A DNA stretch of 64,000 bases. Origin: Fomitopsis serialis. Its lineage: Eukaryota; Basidiomycota; Agaricomycetes; Polyporales; Fomitopsidaceae. Where the stretch lies: assembly GCF_022376445.1 (NCBI RefSeq), contig NW_025954962.1, positions 868,001 through 932,000 of the forward strand. Reading direction: 5' to 3'. Numbering within the stretch: the first letter of the stretch is position 1; the number at the start of each line of letters is the position of its first letter. Below, one piece after another: positions 11,436 to 23,403 of the stretch. The position numbers and the translations under genes are program-made. Under the pieces are notes generated by a model that saw only the letters and a program-made list of their open reading frames with translations, searched no databases and was not told the origin of the DNA.

Positions 11436-13034
11436 TCAGAGCTCATCCCGAGGACCCCAGGAGTGGGAGGTAGGTGCCTTCGGTGGTTCATGAGTGAGGA
11501 ACATCGATAGGAAGTCGTGCACGATGTCGGCCGCAGCGATACCGGTAATCTCGGCTGGGGAACACCAACCGTCAGTCTGGAGTGACCAGGAAGCAGCAAC
11601 ACGTACCGTTGTCATATGCTGGTGCGACCTCGACGATGTCAGCACCGCTGTAGAAGAATACGCGTCAGGAGTTCGCTACAGGTGAGTGTTCAAACAAGGG
11701 CGCGTACACAAAGTTCAGACCCGCAAGGCCGCGGATGATGCGTTTGACCTCACGCGTCGTCCAGCCTCCTGCTTCGGGAGTACCAGCTAAGGATGACTGT
11801 TAATTTCGGGGATAAAGCTGTTAGGAGAAACACGCACTGGCTGGTGCTAACCCTGGGTCTACATGAGAGCAAGAATCAGGCCCACTGGTCTCGTATGACG
11901 TTGGCAAAGGTAAGCGGCGTACCGATTACATCAATATCGAAACTAAGTGTGTGTCAGTGACCTTGAGAGGAGGCATTTCGCCGCTGAGCTCACCTAAGAT
12001 ATACGGGAGAGTCGCCAATACGGTCACGAATGCGCTTGATGATTGCGTTCACGCCATGGTCATCGATGTCATCCGAAGATATGAGCTGGAAGCCGACCGT
12101 TTCGTCGTTCTCGATGTCACCATATCCCTGGAGCTTGCATCGAATGCCTGCGTGAATGCTGGTGTTGGTCATGAGGCCCTCCTCTTGGGCAAGGTAGAAG
12201 AAGGTGCCGTGTGTGACGCGCGATTGGTCCGTGGTCGTGCCCGGGTATGCAGGCCAGGTGTCCAGATGCGCATCGAAGTGGATGACGGATACAGGGCCGT
12301 ATACCTTGTTGAGCGACCGGAGAATGGGGAGCACGATGGTGTGGTCACCACCAAGCCTGCATACGCTCTGGTGAGTGTCCAATCACTGTATTGAGGGGAC
12401 CATACTGACGTGATGATACGAGGGTGCTCCTTGCCGTCCTTCGCAAAGGCACGTACGGCATCGGGATGCACTGCTGCGTCGTTGTTCGCAGCGCCCCTGG
12501 CCAGCAGGCTCGAATACGCTACTTCCATCTGATCGACCGCCAAAGCGTTGTCAAATGGGCTCACGGGTACCTACACTATTCAACAATCCTAGTTCTCACG
12601 AGAGGACATAAGCTCACATCACCGCAGTCGATGATCCTCGACCCTAGTTCGTAGGGGTTCACCTTCCATGCCAGTGTGTAACCGCGGGTCTCCCTCTGTC
12701 TCCTACTTCCGGAGCGAATAGCATACGGACCAAAGCGAGCCCCAGGCCGGTAGGTCACCGCCGTATCGAATGGCATCCCCAGTACGGCGATGTCAAATTC
12801 TGCAGATGGATCTTCAAGGCATCGACTGTACGGAAGATGGGAGAATGACAGGGGCCCAGAGAAGGCCTGGTCGATCTGCTTTCCGTACTTCTTCAGCCAG
12901 GCATTCGAGTCTGCAGAGTCATAACCCGTCGCTGAACTAGCAAATTCGTCAAGCGGAATCTGGTCGTGGTGTTCGTGCGCGAGTACCAGAGCCGCTGGGA
13001 CCAGCAGAGCGAGACATGCAACTCTCGCAAGCAT
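11436..13034 (-). CDS. Secretory-pathway agmatinase-like ureohydrolase
   Basis: Mn-dependent amidinohydrolase of the arginase/agmatinase family. ATG 13034 opens a clear signal peptide (MLARVACLALLVPAALVLA). The conserved metal-binding segments are all present: LGGDHTI, VIHFDAHLDTW and SFDIDVIDPG, followed by the substrate-loop region TGTPEAGG. The N-terminal domain has FDIAVLGMPFDTAVTYRPGA and the middle SRIIDCGDVPVSPFDN. About seven short GT-AG introns interrupt the gene, and all junctions can be placed in frame. The C-terminus ends in GPRDEL, which resembles an HDEL/KDEL ER-retrieval signal. Agmatine is the usual substrate of this clade (giving urea and putrescine), but related guanidino compounds cannot be excluded. 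The secreted form is widespread in basidiomycetes. Confidence 0.9.
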
Positions 13035-13410
13035 GGTGAGCAAGGCAGGGGACAGGCGCGAGACACAATCGCTGCTGAGTACTTGCTATATGGAAGACAG
13101 CTATCTCTGGCGCTTGATAGGGTCAACCTGTCCGAGAAGTAAATTACGAGCCTGTGAGATTCGCGAAGACGATCATGCATACTTTCCGGGCTGCTTGGGA
13201 TCGAGCTGGTCTTCGTTCAGCCGCCCGCCTTCACTCGGTCTCCCGACGCGTCCACATGTGATCCTAATTACTCATGTGACCGCGACCATTCTCCCATTAA
13301 AAGGCTGGTAATAGGACGCGGAGACGGCGTAACACCCAGCAGTATGGTACAAGTCGGCTACTACAGTACAAGAAACAGACCACGACCCAATATACAGAAG
13401 GATATCTCGA
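13035..13410. other. Spacer upstream of the agmatinase gene
   Basis: 376 nt between the agmatinase start and the end of the next minus-strand gene. No coding frame was recognised. It contains the agmatinase promoter by position. Confidence 0.4.
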
Positions 13411-14370
13411 TCAGAAGCTCGTACTCTTTCTAGAGGCCCGCAGAGGGATAATCTCCCACTGCCTCCTGAGCTTAGCCTTTGCGCTCGCCGCGTCCACCTC
13501 TTCCTTCGCAAGTGCCAGCACACGCACCTCGCGCCGCCGTTCAAGCGAGTCATCCACCTCGCCCTCCTCCGAACGTTCCTGCTCGAGAATCTCGTCCTCC
13601 CTCAGGTCAATCTCGCCGCTGGAGAATACTGTCTCTGGCGTGGCGCTGGATGGAGGCCTCAGAGCACCGAACAAAGAAAGCGGTGTGGAGAATGCGCTGG
13701 TGAGCAGCTGGGACGCATCGTCGATGATCCCGCGAGGCTTGCGGGCGGGAACAGCGGTCACCAGGAATGACATCTCCCTCCACGCTTCCCACTTGTTGCG
13801 TTCGGAGCCTGCTGCGGGATAGGAGGGGTCCGACGCGAAGGTGATGGTGATGTTCCTCGTCTCGCGGTCATACGAGAACCGAGGCAGTGGGTGAGAGTAG
13901 TTATTGGGGAAGGGCTGCAAGACGGGGCGCCGATGGCGCAGAACGAGACGGTCGTCTGGTACCACTCCGTTAAGCATGGTTGGCGAGGAAGATACGTATG
14001 TAGATCGTACCTTCGACGTCAATGGCGTGACCAGTACTCCTTGAGCACAGGACTCCGGAAGTATCGATGAAGAAGACCTGGTTGTCCGCGCTAGGGTCCC
14101 TCATGGCTATATTGACCAGGGGGCTCTGTGAGGCACTGGGATCGGAAGTTACAATGCAAACTCACAATCCACGAGCGACGTCTCGTTCTCCGTGTACAGT
14201 ATCAGCTGCGTCCCGTCTTCCGACCATCCCATCTCCACATCCAGCAGACGACCGGTGACCACAGACCGGATGAGAAAGTAACCAGGCGGAAATCCGTACA
14301 AATTCAAGTCAGCATCCATTGCGATCGGCAGTTCACTGTTGAAGTGTGCCTCGGTCGGTGTGAGCTGCAT
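13411..14370 (-). CDS. Beta-trefoil (ricin B-like) conserved fungal protein
   Basis: A 281-aa protein in three exons: 14370-14166, 14106-14011 and 13955-13411. All junctions are in phase (SLVD/SMRDP and IDVE/DDRLVLRHRRP). The N-terminal 130 residues show beta-trefoil-like repeats: GYFLIRSVVTGRLLDV, SEDGTQLILYTENE, then NQVFFIDTSGVLCSRSTGHAIDV. The second half contains FSYDRETRNITITFASDP and ends in a charged, helical, Lys/Arg/Glu-rich tail (about residues 215-281) that looks coiled-coil. I recall this architecture from uncharacterised agaricomycete proteins. Sugar binding is possible from the fold but not shown. There is no signal peptide, so a cytosolic location is likely. Confidence 0.75.
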
Positions 14371-14793
14371 GGTGCCAAGATGGGTGGGGCCTTCAAGTTG
14401 CTGTGAATCCGCAGAGGGGCTATGTGCCAGAGTTGAATTCGATCACGCAGCACAGCACCTCGGCCTCATAAGTGGACCTGAAGTGCCCGAGCGCCCGGTG
14501 CTGCGCTGAAGTTCCGATCGTAGTCCACACGGATGACGAAATTGAGAGTAACTTAGAACGACATTGCGGTCTCGTGAGCAATGTGCGATTCTATACTGCA
14601 GTTTCTGTGAAAGATGAAGTCGAGGACGCAAGCACGGCTCGCGTGGAAGCTTGCATATGCCAAATAAGCCGCAAGGACAGCCTTCCGCGTGGCATCAGTG
14701 AATAATCCGGACACAAGTACATGTACAACGTCCAGTACACACTGCTGAATGCAAGATCACTGTATGCACGTCTCATATGCTTCGCATCGGTAC
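14371..14793. other. Spacer between two minus-strand genes
   Basis: 423 nt between the beta-trefoil gene start and the DCAF11 stop. No gene was recognised. Confidence 0.4.
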
Positions 14794-17364
14794 TCATGGC
14801 CGGTACCCGTCGTCAGAATCGTCCGATCGGAACGAACCAGGCATCCGTCGCCGTCGACTAGGATTTCGCGGGCGTCCCGCACGTTCTGACGTCTCCTGCT
14901 GACGCTTCTCCTCGTAGTCCTGTAATCGATAGTTCATCTTCGACAGGCCCTTCCACTGCGATACGCACACGTGAATGAGTGGGTAGTTCTTCGAAATTGC
15001 AATCCGGTTGAGACTCACCTCATGTCGGACGATCGTGCTGCCCTCCCTATGGCTCCAGCGTGTACCCAGCCACCCCGCGCTCATTAGCACCGGCTGTTCA
15101 GAATGCCAGCTGACGTCCCGAACACAGACTTTGGCCTTGTGCGTCGCATCCAGACTGGACGGGTCAGGCCCCGACGGATCGATGCCCATCGGAAGTGTCT
15201 GTGAGCGATCGAGCACCTGCACAACCCGGCCGTCCAACGACCATATGTGAATCTGCCCGTCGGAGCTCCCCGAGTAGATGTACTGCTGGCCGGTCGTCTC
15301 CGCGGGGCTGAAGTGGCAGCGGATGAGCGTGCGGAGGACCTCGTGACCCGTGTACTGCATGACGCTGCAGTCGAGCGGGTGCGCCTTGAACTTGGGCCGG
15401 GGGTACGCGCCGCCGCTGGATGCAGTGCGTGAGCTTCGGGAGGCAAGGGAGTGTGTGAGGGGGGACACCCACCGGTAGTCGAAGTGAGGAATGCCGTAGT
15501 GTTTCCGCTGCGCCTGCTCGAATTCGTTATTGGTGCGCATCATGCGGAGGTCCCATAATCGTAGGACTTGGTCCTTGCCGTTCGAGATGACGTAGCGGCC
15601 GTCGCCTTTTGCTGAGACGTAAGTGATACCTTCGGTATGGCCGATGAGCACGCCTGAGGGCTTGGGCGAAGCACCCAGTGATCTCCGGTCCCTGCATGAA
15701 GATGAGCCATCGGGTACTCATAGAGGCCAGGACTGCACGCACCAGACTTTAATGAAAGTGTCGTCCGACGCACTGACCAAGACGTTCCCTGAAGCTGTAT
15801 CGGCCCAGCAGCAGCTGTTGACATCGTCTCCATGTGCCTGGATCTTCACTGTGCGTTGATCCGCCACCAAGTCATAGACTGTCAACTGGAGGTTGGTACA
15901 GTTCCACCCGACGAGAAAACCAACGCCTACCGAAAATCATGCTACTACCTCCTGCGATGACCTCATTGCCGTCAGCAGAGAACTTGCAGCTCCATATACC
16001 AAAATCGTCCTCGTAATCCCACACTTGATTGCCTGTAGACTCGCCAAATCGGATAGGATGCTGCACTGGGGATGGGTCTAACGTCGTGGTCATGTATACC
16101 GTATTCGACTGTGAACGAGTGTCAGTCAGACACCAAGCCGGCTGCATGATATACTCACTATTGATGCATATATCATCCTACGGCGTGCCCGTTAGGACTT
16201 TTCCAAGCCAATTACGTGGGGAGACTGACCTTTGATTGTCAGGACTGAGATGAGAGTCTGTGATTGTCCAACGCCCAGGGTTGGCCGGGATTGTCTTGAT
16301 GACCTTCATCGACGTTGTATGCCCATACCGCTCATTTCGTGTTGCTTCCACGTTATGCTGGCCAAGTGGCGCGGTCGTATCATACACATGCAGGCGAAAG
16401 TCTGCGGGGGACCCGTCAAACACGCCTCTGGTACACAAGTGGAAGAGGCGTACCTCTGACACATGTGTAGTAGAACGTAGAGTCTGACGATAATGATGAA
16501 TCCAGCGCAACATAACAAGCGCATGTTGAATGCTCACCTGAGGAATATTGCCCGACATAAGCATTGGCAGCATACTGCGCTACAGCCGTGCCGCTGGAAT
16601 TCGGTAGTAGATCCTACATCCTGCTCAGTTCGCATCGGCATCGAATGCGTAATATCTGCCACATACACCAGCGAGATCTTCCTTATAGGTAGGCCGCACC
16701 CGTGTCCCTCTATTGAGTGCGAGCCTGGCAATATTGTTGTCCCTCTTCCGGGACTTCAGCTGATGCTTTAGCCTGCCGAACTCACCACCCATGAGGAGTT
16801 GAAGTCCTTCTTTCTTTGGCTCTTTGACTTCCGGGTACCAACCCTGCGTGCGATCCCATTTGCCGCTATAGCCATGTTGGTTGAAATACTCGTCCTCCTC
16901 ATCATCGTCGTCGTCTTCTACCTCAGCTTGAGTAGTCACGGTGATGCCGCGGAAGCCCAAGAGCCGTTGGACTTGCGCCAGGGTATTGCCGTCCAGTGAG
17001 ATTGTGGTGGGTTGGCTGCTGTTTGCAGAAGCAACGCCTGCAGTCTGACGCTGTCTCGCCTCAGCCTCCTGCATGTTAATCAAGGCTGCACACTACCTTC
17101 AGCACGCACGGACAACGACGGGATAACAGTACTCGCACCATCTAGGAGTACTCCCACGTCTGTCTCGTCATCAGGTCCATCTTCGTCCTCGTCCTCGTCT
17201 TCCTCGTCTTCGTCTTCATCGTCATCTTCACCCTCTTCGATTTCGAAGTCAGGATCGTCCGGGCCATCGCCGACTTCGACATATGCGTGAGGCCCCGCGA
17301 GCGCATCGTCCTCAACGCCGTCATAAAGGTCCATGCTGGCATCCAGATCCGTTGCTGGCCCCAT
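14794..17364 (-). CDS. DCAF11/WDR23-type WD40 protein
   Basis: Predicted substrate receptor of a CUL4-DDB1 ubiquitin ligase. After an acidic N-terminal region rich in Asp/Glu come the conserved elements LLPNSSGTAVAQYAANAY, DFRLHVYDT, WDYEDDFGIWSCKFSADG, VSASDDTFIKVWDRR and GHTEGITYVSAKGDGRYV. The WDLR dipeptide contexts and the C-terminal WSLDGRVVQVL and DVSWHSEQPVLMSAGWLGT blocks complete a seven-blade propeller. The protein ends in a basic tail. About ten introns can be placed in frame; two are stop-free and a multiple of three. The first intron near 17080-17140 is unclear, because the only in-phase GT donor gives an intron of about 41 nt. ATG 17364 is the most upstream ATG in frame, but MDLYDGVEDD further in is also possible. 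The family call rests on the GHTEGITYVSAKGDGRYVISNGKDQ-type blade. Confidence 0.85.
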
Positions 17365-18319
17365 GCGCGCGAGATGTGCAGACGGGAATGGTGAGGGGCC
17401 GTTGTGTGGGGAGAGGGACTCGGGCGGCGCTGAGCAAGCTTGGAGCGATCGTGCGACGGCCCGGAGGTATCTCGGGTACGACGCACCCACTCGATCGCCG
17501 GCTTAGAGCTGCCTCCTTAGGCGCCCATTCTCCTGACCGCTCTCAAGCTTCAAATCCTCCTCCAAAGCTGGGGCTGACCGCGGTCAACCAGCATCGACTC
17601 GAACTTGATGTGCGAACATCCTGAGACATCCTGACATCGAACGGCACATACCATGCAGAAGAAGGGGGTCGTATGAGATCGCGCGTGATCATCAGAGACT
17701 GCAGCCATGAAAACCTACCGGGCAAAGTTGACTCCGACCGATAATGCACATGCCCGAGAACCTGTCGATCCGGTATTGCATGGATGCGAAAAATATTGCC
17801 ATGACTGTTTGAGGGAGCTGTACAGTGCTTGCAGAAGTCTCAACTCGAAGTACTTATACTACATCGCACTAGGGTGGAGACTTGGGCCGTAAGCCTTGGC
17901 CGCATGGCATTTATATGACACTTGTCTCGCGAACCTCAAAGGTACGCTCGGGATCGACATCCGCGACTGGGTCGACCGTGGCCAGTGATAAAGCCGGGTG
18001 TCGACCGTACGTTATTGCGTTGATCTGCATTGTTTCTATAGGCCGGCGGGTATAGCCTTGCAATACGCCCAAGACGGGGAGCACACAGTTGTACATAGAG
18101 CCAGCTCAGCATGGTTTAGCAGTCTGCAGTCTGCGCGAGTCGCGAGAGAGTGAGGAAGATGGATGTTGGCGAGCAAATTGATTGAACGCGTCCGAGGCGC
18201 CGTGCCCGACGCGCCTAGGTACACGTGCACGTGATCGAATCGAGGTGGTTGTGGCTCTGGCCCGGGCGGACAATGCGCTTGTCCTCATCCTCCCTTCCGT
18301 TCTCTACCGGTCTCCAACC
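17365..18319. other. Divergent intergenic region, DCAF11 and TBL1-like genes
   Basis: 955 nt between divergent start codons. No credible coding frame, tRNA or repeat was found. It should contain both promoters and 5' UTRs. Confidence 0.45.
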
Positions 18320-20578
18320 ATGGCGAGGATGGTCCCTCCCATCACAATCACGGCAGACGACGTCAACTGCCTCATACATGCGTACTTTGAGGACTCAGGC
18401 GAGTACTAGTAGGCAGCCTATGTATGTCACCTTGTTGACGTGAATCGTCACTGGCACTGCGCGCAGGCTTCCAACACAGTGCATTCGTTCTTCGCGCAGA
18501 GGCTCAAATGAGCGCCTCCCCAAATCTTGGTAAACACGTACCTCGCGGTGAACTTGTAGAACTTCTCAGCAAGGCGCTATTGTACGCCGAAGTAGAGGCT
18601 CATTGGAAGGACAGCAACTTGACCGCAAACTGCAGAAGGCCATTCTCTCTGCTTGAGCGCCACACCTGCTCAGCCGACCCCAATGCTGCTGGGCCGAATG
18701 ATCCTGATCAGGTCAACCATGCTATCGAAGTTGACCAACACGCCGTCCAGCCTCATATAAACGGCGCGATCGGCATGAACGGCACAGCTGATTCTGTAGC
18801 AAAACGCAAAGCTAGTACACCCTCCGTCGATGAAGCGCCCAAAGAGAAACGCGCTCGAACTGTCCCTCCAAACGACAACATGCAAGTTGATAGCATCGCA
18901 CAGTCATCGGTAGAGCGTAAGGTGAACCATCCCCTCAATTGGCAGTGGTCTGATTCGTTGCGGCATTGTTCAAGCACAACAGGCCCAGAACGATGCCACA
19001 TCTTCCGCGCCTTCCGCGCCCGCCGAATCGAAGAAACCATCAAGACCGAAACGACAATGTGGCCCTGCGGACGACGTCACACCTCCGAATGTCGTAAGTT
19101 TGTTGAAGGGCCATAAGACTGAGGTTCGTAGTTCTGCAGGTATCGCTATTTCCTTCACTCATGTCTGGCGGTAGGTTTTCGTGTGTGCTTGGAATCCTAC
19201 AAAAAAGAACACATTGGCATCGGGGTAGGTCGCTATGATTCGTGTGCCTTTTGAGCGAGGCCCTGTTAACGCACCCAGATCAAGAGATACTGTTGTACAT
19301 CTATGGAATGTACCTGATTCTAAGCCACCGGCTTCACCAGTGCCGCCGAAGATTGGTCCTCCGATGACACTGTCATGTCCCTCACAATCCGAACAAGGCG
19401 ATCTTACTTCACTCGACTGGACGCAAGACGGGTCGCTACTGGCGATCGGTTCATACGATGCTATTCTCCGTGTTTGCTCCACGAGCGGCGAACTGTACTT
19501 CTCACATACACAACATGAGGTGGGTTGCGTGGTAGGCTGTTGGTTACGCCGCTAGACTGATGTGATGGATTGGGCGGTGAGAAGGGACCCATATTCGCTA
19601 CGCGTTTCTCCAAGTCTGGTCGCTGGCTCCTAACCGCGAGCTTGGACGGTACAGTATGTGTCTGGGACATCCACGAGAAGAAGCTGCATAAGCAGTTCCA
19701 GTGTCATAAAGGTAGCAGAATCTGTCTTACATGACCCTCCGACGCTCACCAACCAGCCCAGACTGTTGCCTAGATGTCGACTGGCTCACCGATGATATCT
19801 TCGCAAGTTGCGGCGCCGACGGCAAAATCCAGATTATGAGCCTGGCTCATGCAAGACCTCCAAAGACATTCATGTACGTCTTCTCGTCGTATAAAAATGT
19901 ACAGGGCATGACAGGATAGTTCAGCGGCCATACGACGGAAGTGAACCAGATCAAATGCAGTCCTACAAGATCAAGAATTGCATCATGTTCGGACGATCGC
20001 ACCGCACGGATATGGAACATCGAGGATATCGTGTACAACCGTCCACCCAATGACGACGTGGTCGTGCTGAGAGGCCACTCGGATACAGTCAGCTCTATCG
20101 CGTGGTCTCCGGTCGTTTCGGAGGGCGAGCATGAAATTCTGGCATCGTGAGTCACCAGTAGTCATTGGTAATCGGAAAGCTGGTGTTGATGCGAAAGCCT
20201 GGTAGCTCGTCATTCGACGGCACATCTCGCTTGTGGGACAGTGTCACCGGCGAATGCTTGCGCGTCTTCCAGGATCACAAACGGCATGTCTATGCACTCG
20301 CGTTCAGTCCGGACGCACGCTTCTTTGCCACCGGCGGCGCCGATGGCTGGTTACATGTCTACGATGTCAAGGTAAAATACTACGAACGGGCAACCCTCGA
20401 GGCTGACCAATCCCTGCAGGCCCGTCAGAAGCGCTGGTCGTGGTACGCCGGCTCAGAGAAACCTGGTATCTTCGAGATCGACTGGCAGCAATCTGGAAAC
20501 ATCAACCGCATGGCGCTAGCCCTAGAGTCGAACCAAGTCGGCGTGGTCGACGTTACACGGGTACCCCTCCTTCAATAA
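18320..20578 (+). CDS. TBL1/Sif2-type LisH-WD40 corepressor subunit
   Basis: Homologue of TBL1/TBL1XR1 and yeast Sif2, the WD40 subunit of Set3C/NCoR-type histone deacetylase complexes. The N-terminal LisH motif reads ITADDVNCLIHAYFEDSGFQ and continues HSAFVLRAEAQM. It is followed by the F-box-like helix PRGELVELLSKALLYAEVEAHW. A linker with KRKASTP and KEKRART looks like a nuclear localisation signal. Eight WD40 blades follow, for example LKGHKTEVFVCAWNPTKKN, DGTVCVWDIHEKK, GHTTEVNQIKCSP and ATGGADGWLHVYDVK. Introns are short; intron 1 (18399-18466) is a GC-AG intron that cuts the LisH motif. The last intron (48 nt, near 20370) is stop-free and a multiple of three. The C-terminal block WSWYAGSEKPGIFEIDWQ is typical of fungal TBL1 proteins. 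Confidence 0.92.
18399..18466 (+). other. GC-AG intron 1 of the TBL1-like gene
   Basis: The donor is GCGAGT after exon 18320-18398, and the acceptor ...GCGCAG lies before 18467. Only this junction joins EDSG to FQHSAF and keeps the LisH motif. The next GT (18403-18404) would put the exon in the wrong phase. Confidence 0.85.
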
Positions 20579-21081
20579 CTGTACTATGCACGTATGATCA
20601 TCTGTTCGGGACCGCGTCGTCATATACTGTATCACTCTTGTAGTCAGCATTCTTGCGATACCTGCATGCAATATTTATTCTGCTATTTACTGCGGAGAAG
20701 TGGTGGAAACGGTTGAGAGATTCTGATGCTTGTCGGCTCTTATGGTCTGCAACCCGAGGTGGTACATCTCTCGTCCTAGTCTCCGTTGCAGATGTTAGTA
20801 GTTTGGATCTACCCTGGTCTGCCCCGGCATATTTAAGTATTAGGGCTGAGTCTGACAAGGGAGTCGGGATGCTGAGTCAGCAGCCGCGATGCGGATTCAA
20901 GTTGGGACGATTGTTCCTTCACTCAGCACAGACTCAGACCCCTCGCCGCCGACAATTAGGGGCAAGACTCTTTCGGTGTCAGCAGTAAGTCTGCCTCACT
21001 GTCCCATCTCACGAGTGCTGGGTGAATGTAAAACTGTGCACAGATTCTTGCCCAACCACAGCACAAGCCAGTGTCGGGGCC
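20579..21081. other. Spacer between TBL1-like and an unknown gene
   Basis: 503 nt between two plus-strand genes. No gene was recognised, and the ATG-less frame extending upstream of 21082 has no support. Confidence 0.4.
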
Positions 21082-22849
21082 ATGTCTGCTGTTTCTAGCG
21101 ACGCGAAAATGCATGAACCATCAGCCGAAGAAGTGGAAGAGGAGTTGTTGAAGCATCTCGAGCTCGAGTGGGGCTTGCCGCTGCATATCCTCAGACTGTT
21201 CGGAGAGTGGGCGAAGAATATCGACTTCCCGTTTGTTGGGTGCGAGCAGCGTGTAAGTACCTCGAATTGTGCTTCGTGAAGCATGTTGAGCATCCCTCAT
21301 GTTCCAGATCATCCGCGACTTCTCCCCTGAAGATTGGGTTGATATAAAAACACATCTCAGGGAACACAGCTTGAAGATCCTGAATTACATCTCGTACGTC
21401 AGCAATGAAATGTCCCAGTGTATACTAATTCAGGATTGAAGGTTTGCCTATGACGAAGACAAGCGTACACTAACCATGAGAGGCACAACACCAATACATC
21501 AGGCTGGAGGCAAAGCTGTGGCGAAAGAGATGAAGGTCGGGGTCAAGAAGTGGCTTTTGACTGACTCTCAAGACTTCTGGATCGACAACAATGAGTACGA
21601 AATCGGAGATAAGGGAACCCCCATCCCGGGAACCATGGGGACCCTTCAGTATGAGCCGCCGTTGGAGGGTTCCCCGACTGATAGCGTGCTTGTAGGATCA
21701 CAGATTGTTGTTTTGCGGGTGGAGTCGTGCTTCACACAGACCTTTTCAGATGCCATGAAGAAGGTATGTCTGATTAGCATTGCTGCTTGGGTAAGACAAC
21801 ATATTAGTATTACAGGTCCACGCAAAAGCTGTCGAGATTTCGAAGGGAAACACTACCTATCGCCGGTTCCTTGGGTCATCATCAACATCGACGAGACCCG
21901 CCGCACCGCAGACGCAGTCCCACAGTACGACTCCCTCGACCACAAATTCGACCAACTGCAGGGCATTCCAAGGCCCGTTGATGACCCGAACATCCTCATT
22001 GGCGGCTACGCATATAAGCATGAAATCGTTGCTGGCATGACGACTGCCCAGATCTTCTTGGTCAACGGTGCATCCGATCTCGCATTGGTCAGAAAGGGTG
22101 TCATGAATGACTGGACTCCTCAGCGCTATGTTGCTGAGGGTCTGGGGATTGTAAGTACTGATTTCAGTATTCGAGGTGGTGACTGATCAAGTCTTACAGC
22201 CGTTGAAGGACCGGTACGAAGGGCTTGAAGCCAACTCGCTCGACGCCTTCGTGCGAAGGTGGACAGAAGCTGTCATCAATACTCGGTGTATATCTTCCAA
22301 ACAAGCGCACTACGGGAACGCTCGCTACGCAGCTGCTGACAGACTGACTCCCACTGACCGCGCGGAGAAAGAAAAACCGGACGTGCGAAATCCGCTCCCT
22401 CACATCATCGCCCAGCTTCGTGCGTGTGCACTCAGCACCGCCGAACTTCGCCTCGCGTTGGGCCCAGAAAGGCGTGCAAAGAACGGCAGACACCCGGTCT
22501 CGAATTCTACAACGACGACGTAGGCGATCAAGGTGCCCGCGACTGGGGCTTGGACGATGGCTTGGGTGCCATGGAGCGCCGTAGCAAGCGGCCCCTCGAG
22601 GACCACGATGGCGAACGCGGGCGGGTCTGAAGGAACATCAAGATACGCCGTCAGGAATTCCTGGGGAAGTCCTTGCAGCACACAATTCACAAGGCCCCTA
22701 TCGCTCTGGCTGCTGACGACACCGAGTACTCTCCATCCGGCGGTAACAAGGGTGGCGGTGACTGCGACAAGCTCAACGACGAAGACTACCAGGACTCGGA
22801 GCAGTTCGTCCCGCAAACCACGCAAGGGAAGCAAGAGGAACAGAGGTGA
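21082..22849 (+). CDS. Unrecognised conserved-looking protein with broken frame
   Basis: I do not recognise this family. The translation looks strongly coding: EELLKHLELEWGLPLHILRL, then IIRDFSPEDWVDIKTHLREH, FAYDEDKRTLTMRGTTP, KKWLLTDSQDFWIDNNEYE, DDPNILIGGYAYKHEIVAGM and KDRYEGLEANSLDAFVRRW. Introns at about 21253, 21393, 21764 and 22151 join in frame. After the 21764 intron the frame reads VHAKAVEISKGNTTYRRF and then must shift by one base near 21870 to continue as PWVIINIDETRRTAD. At the 3' end a 44-nt intron leads to KACKERQTPGLEFYNDDVGD. That frame meets a TGA at 22628-22630 but continues open and acidic/Gln-rich to 22849. There is no signal peptide and no clear domain. The breaks suggest sequence error or gene decay. 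Confidence 0.6.
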
Positions 22850-23317
22850 AAGCAACACTACATGAATCCGAACTGGTCGTTGACTTGCTCTATGTTTGCC
22901 TGGCAGGCTGCCTTCGTACATGGTCTCGTTTACTCGTTTCCCGCTCGAGATTATTATTGTCTACCCAATTTTGTACAACCGTTGTGTTAGTAGCTCTACC
23001 CCATATTGTAGCATACTTCGACCTGTCGTGGATGACCACATGTCTTGTTATGCGTGTACCCTGCGTTTGCAGGTGTGCGGACGCGCTGAATGCATACTAT
23101 CGTGAATCACTGTTGAGAGACCCTACATATCGCATCCAACTCGGGGAGGTTCTTCCACCGGATCCGGATCTGGCCGCCTTCGAACGCACCTCGATTCTCA
23201 TGCCGCCGGTCTACGAATGATGTCACGCGCGGCGCCGAACGGATGCGTGGCGAGGCTTTCGTCCCTCGGCCGCAGAAAGCACCCTTGCACTCGCCCACCA
23301 CCTTGCCCTTGCCCGTC
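22850..23317. other. Spacer upstream of the GHITM-type gene
   Basis: 468 nt with no convincing gene. The frames present are short and without recognisable motifs. Confidence 0.35.
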
Positions 23318-23403
23318 ATGTTTCGAGCAAGCTTCGTCTCTTCGTTGCGACCTCTCACAAACCCCCTAGTCTTCCAGGCCGCGCGGCACCCTCAGGCCGC
23401 GGC

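Noticed and set aside
22628..22630. Programmed stop-codon readthrough at TGA
   Set aside because: The context TGA-AGG is not a known fungal readthrough context, and the same gene shows another frame error, so sequence error or a missed intron is more likely.
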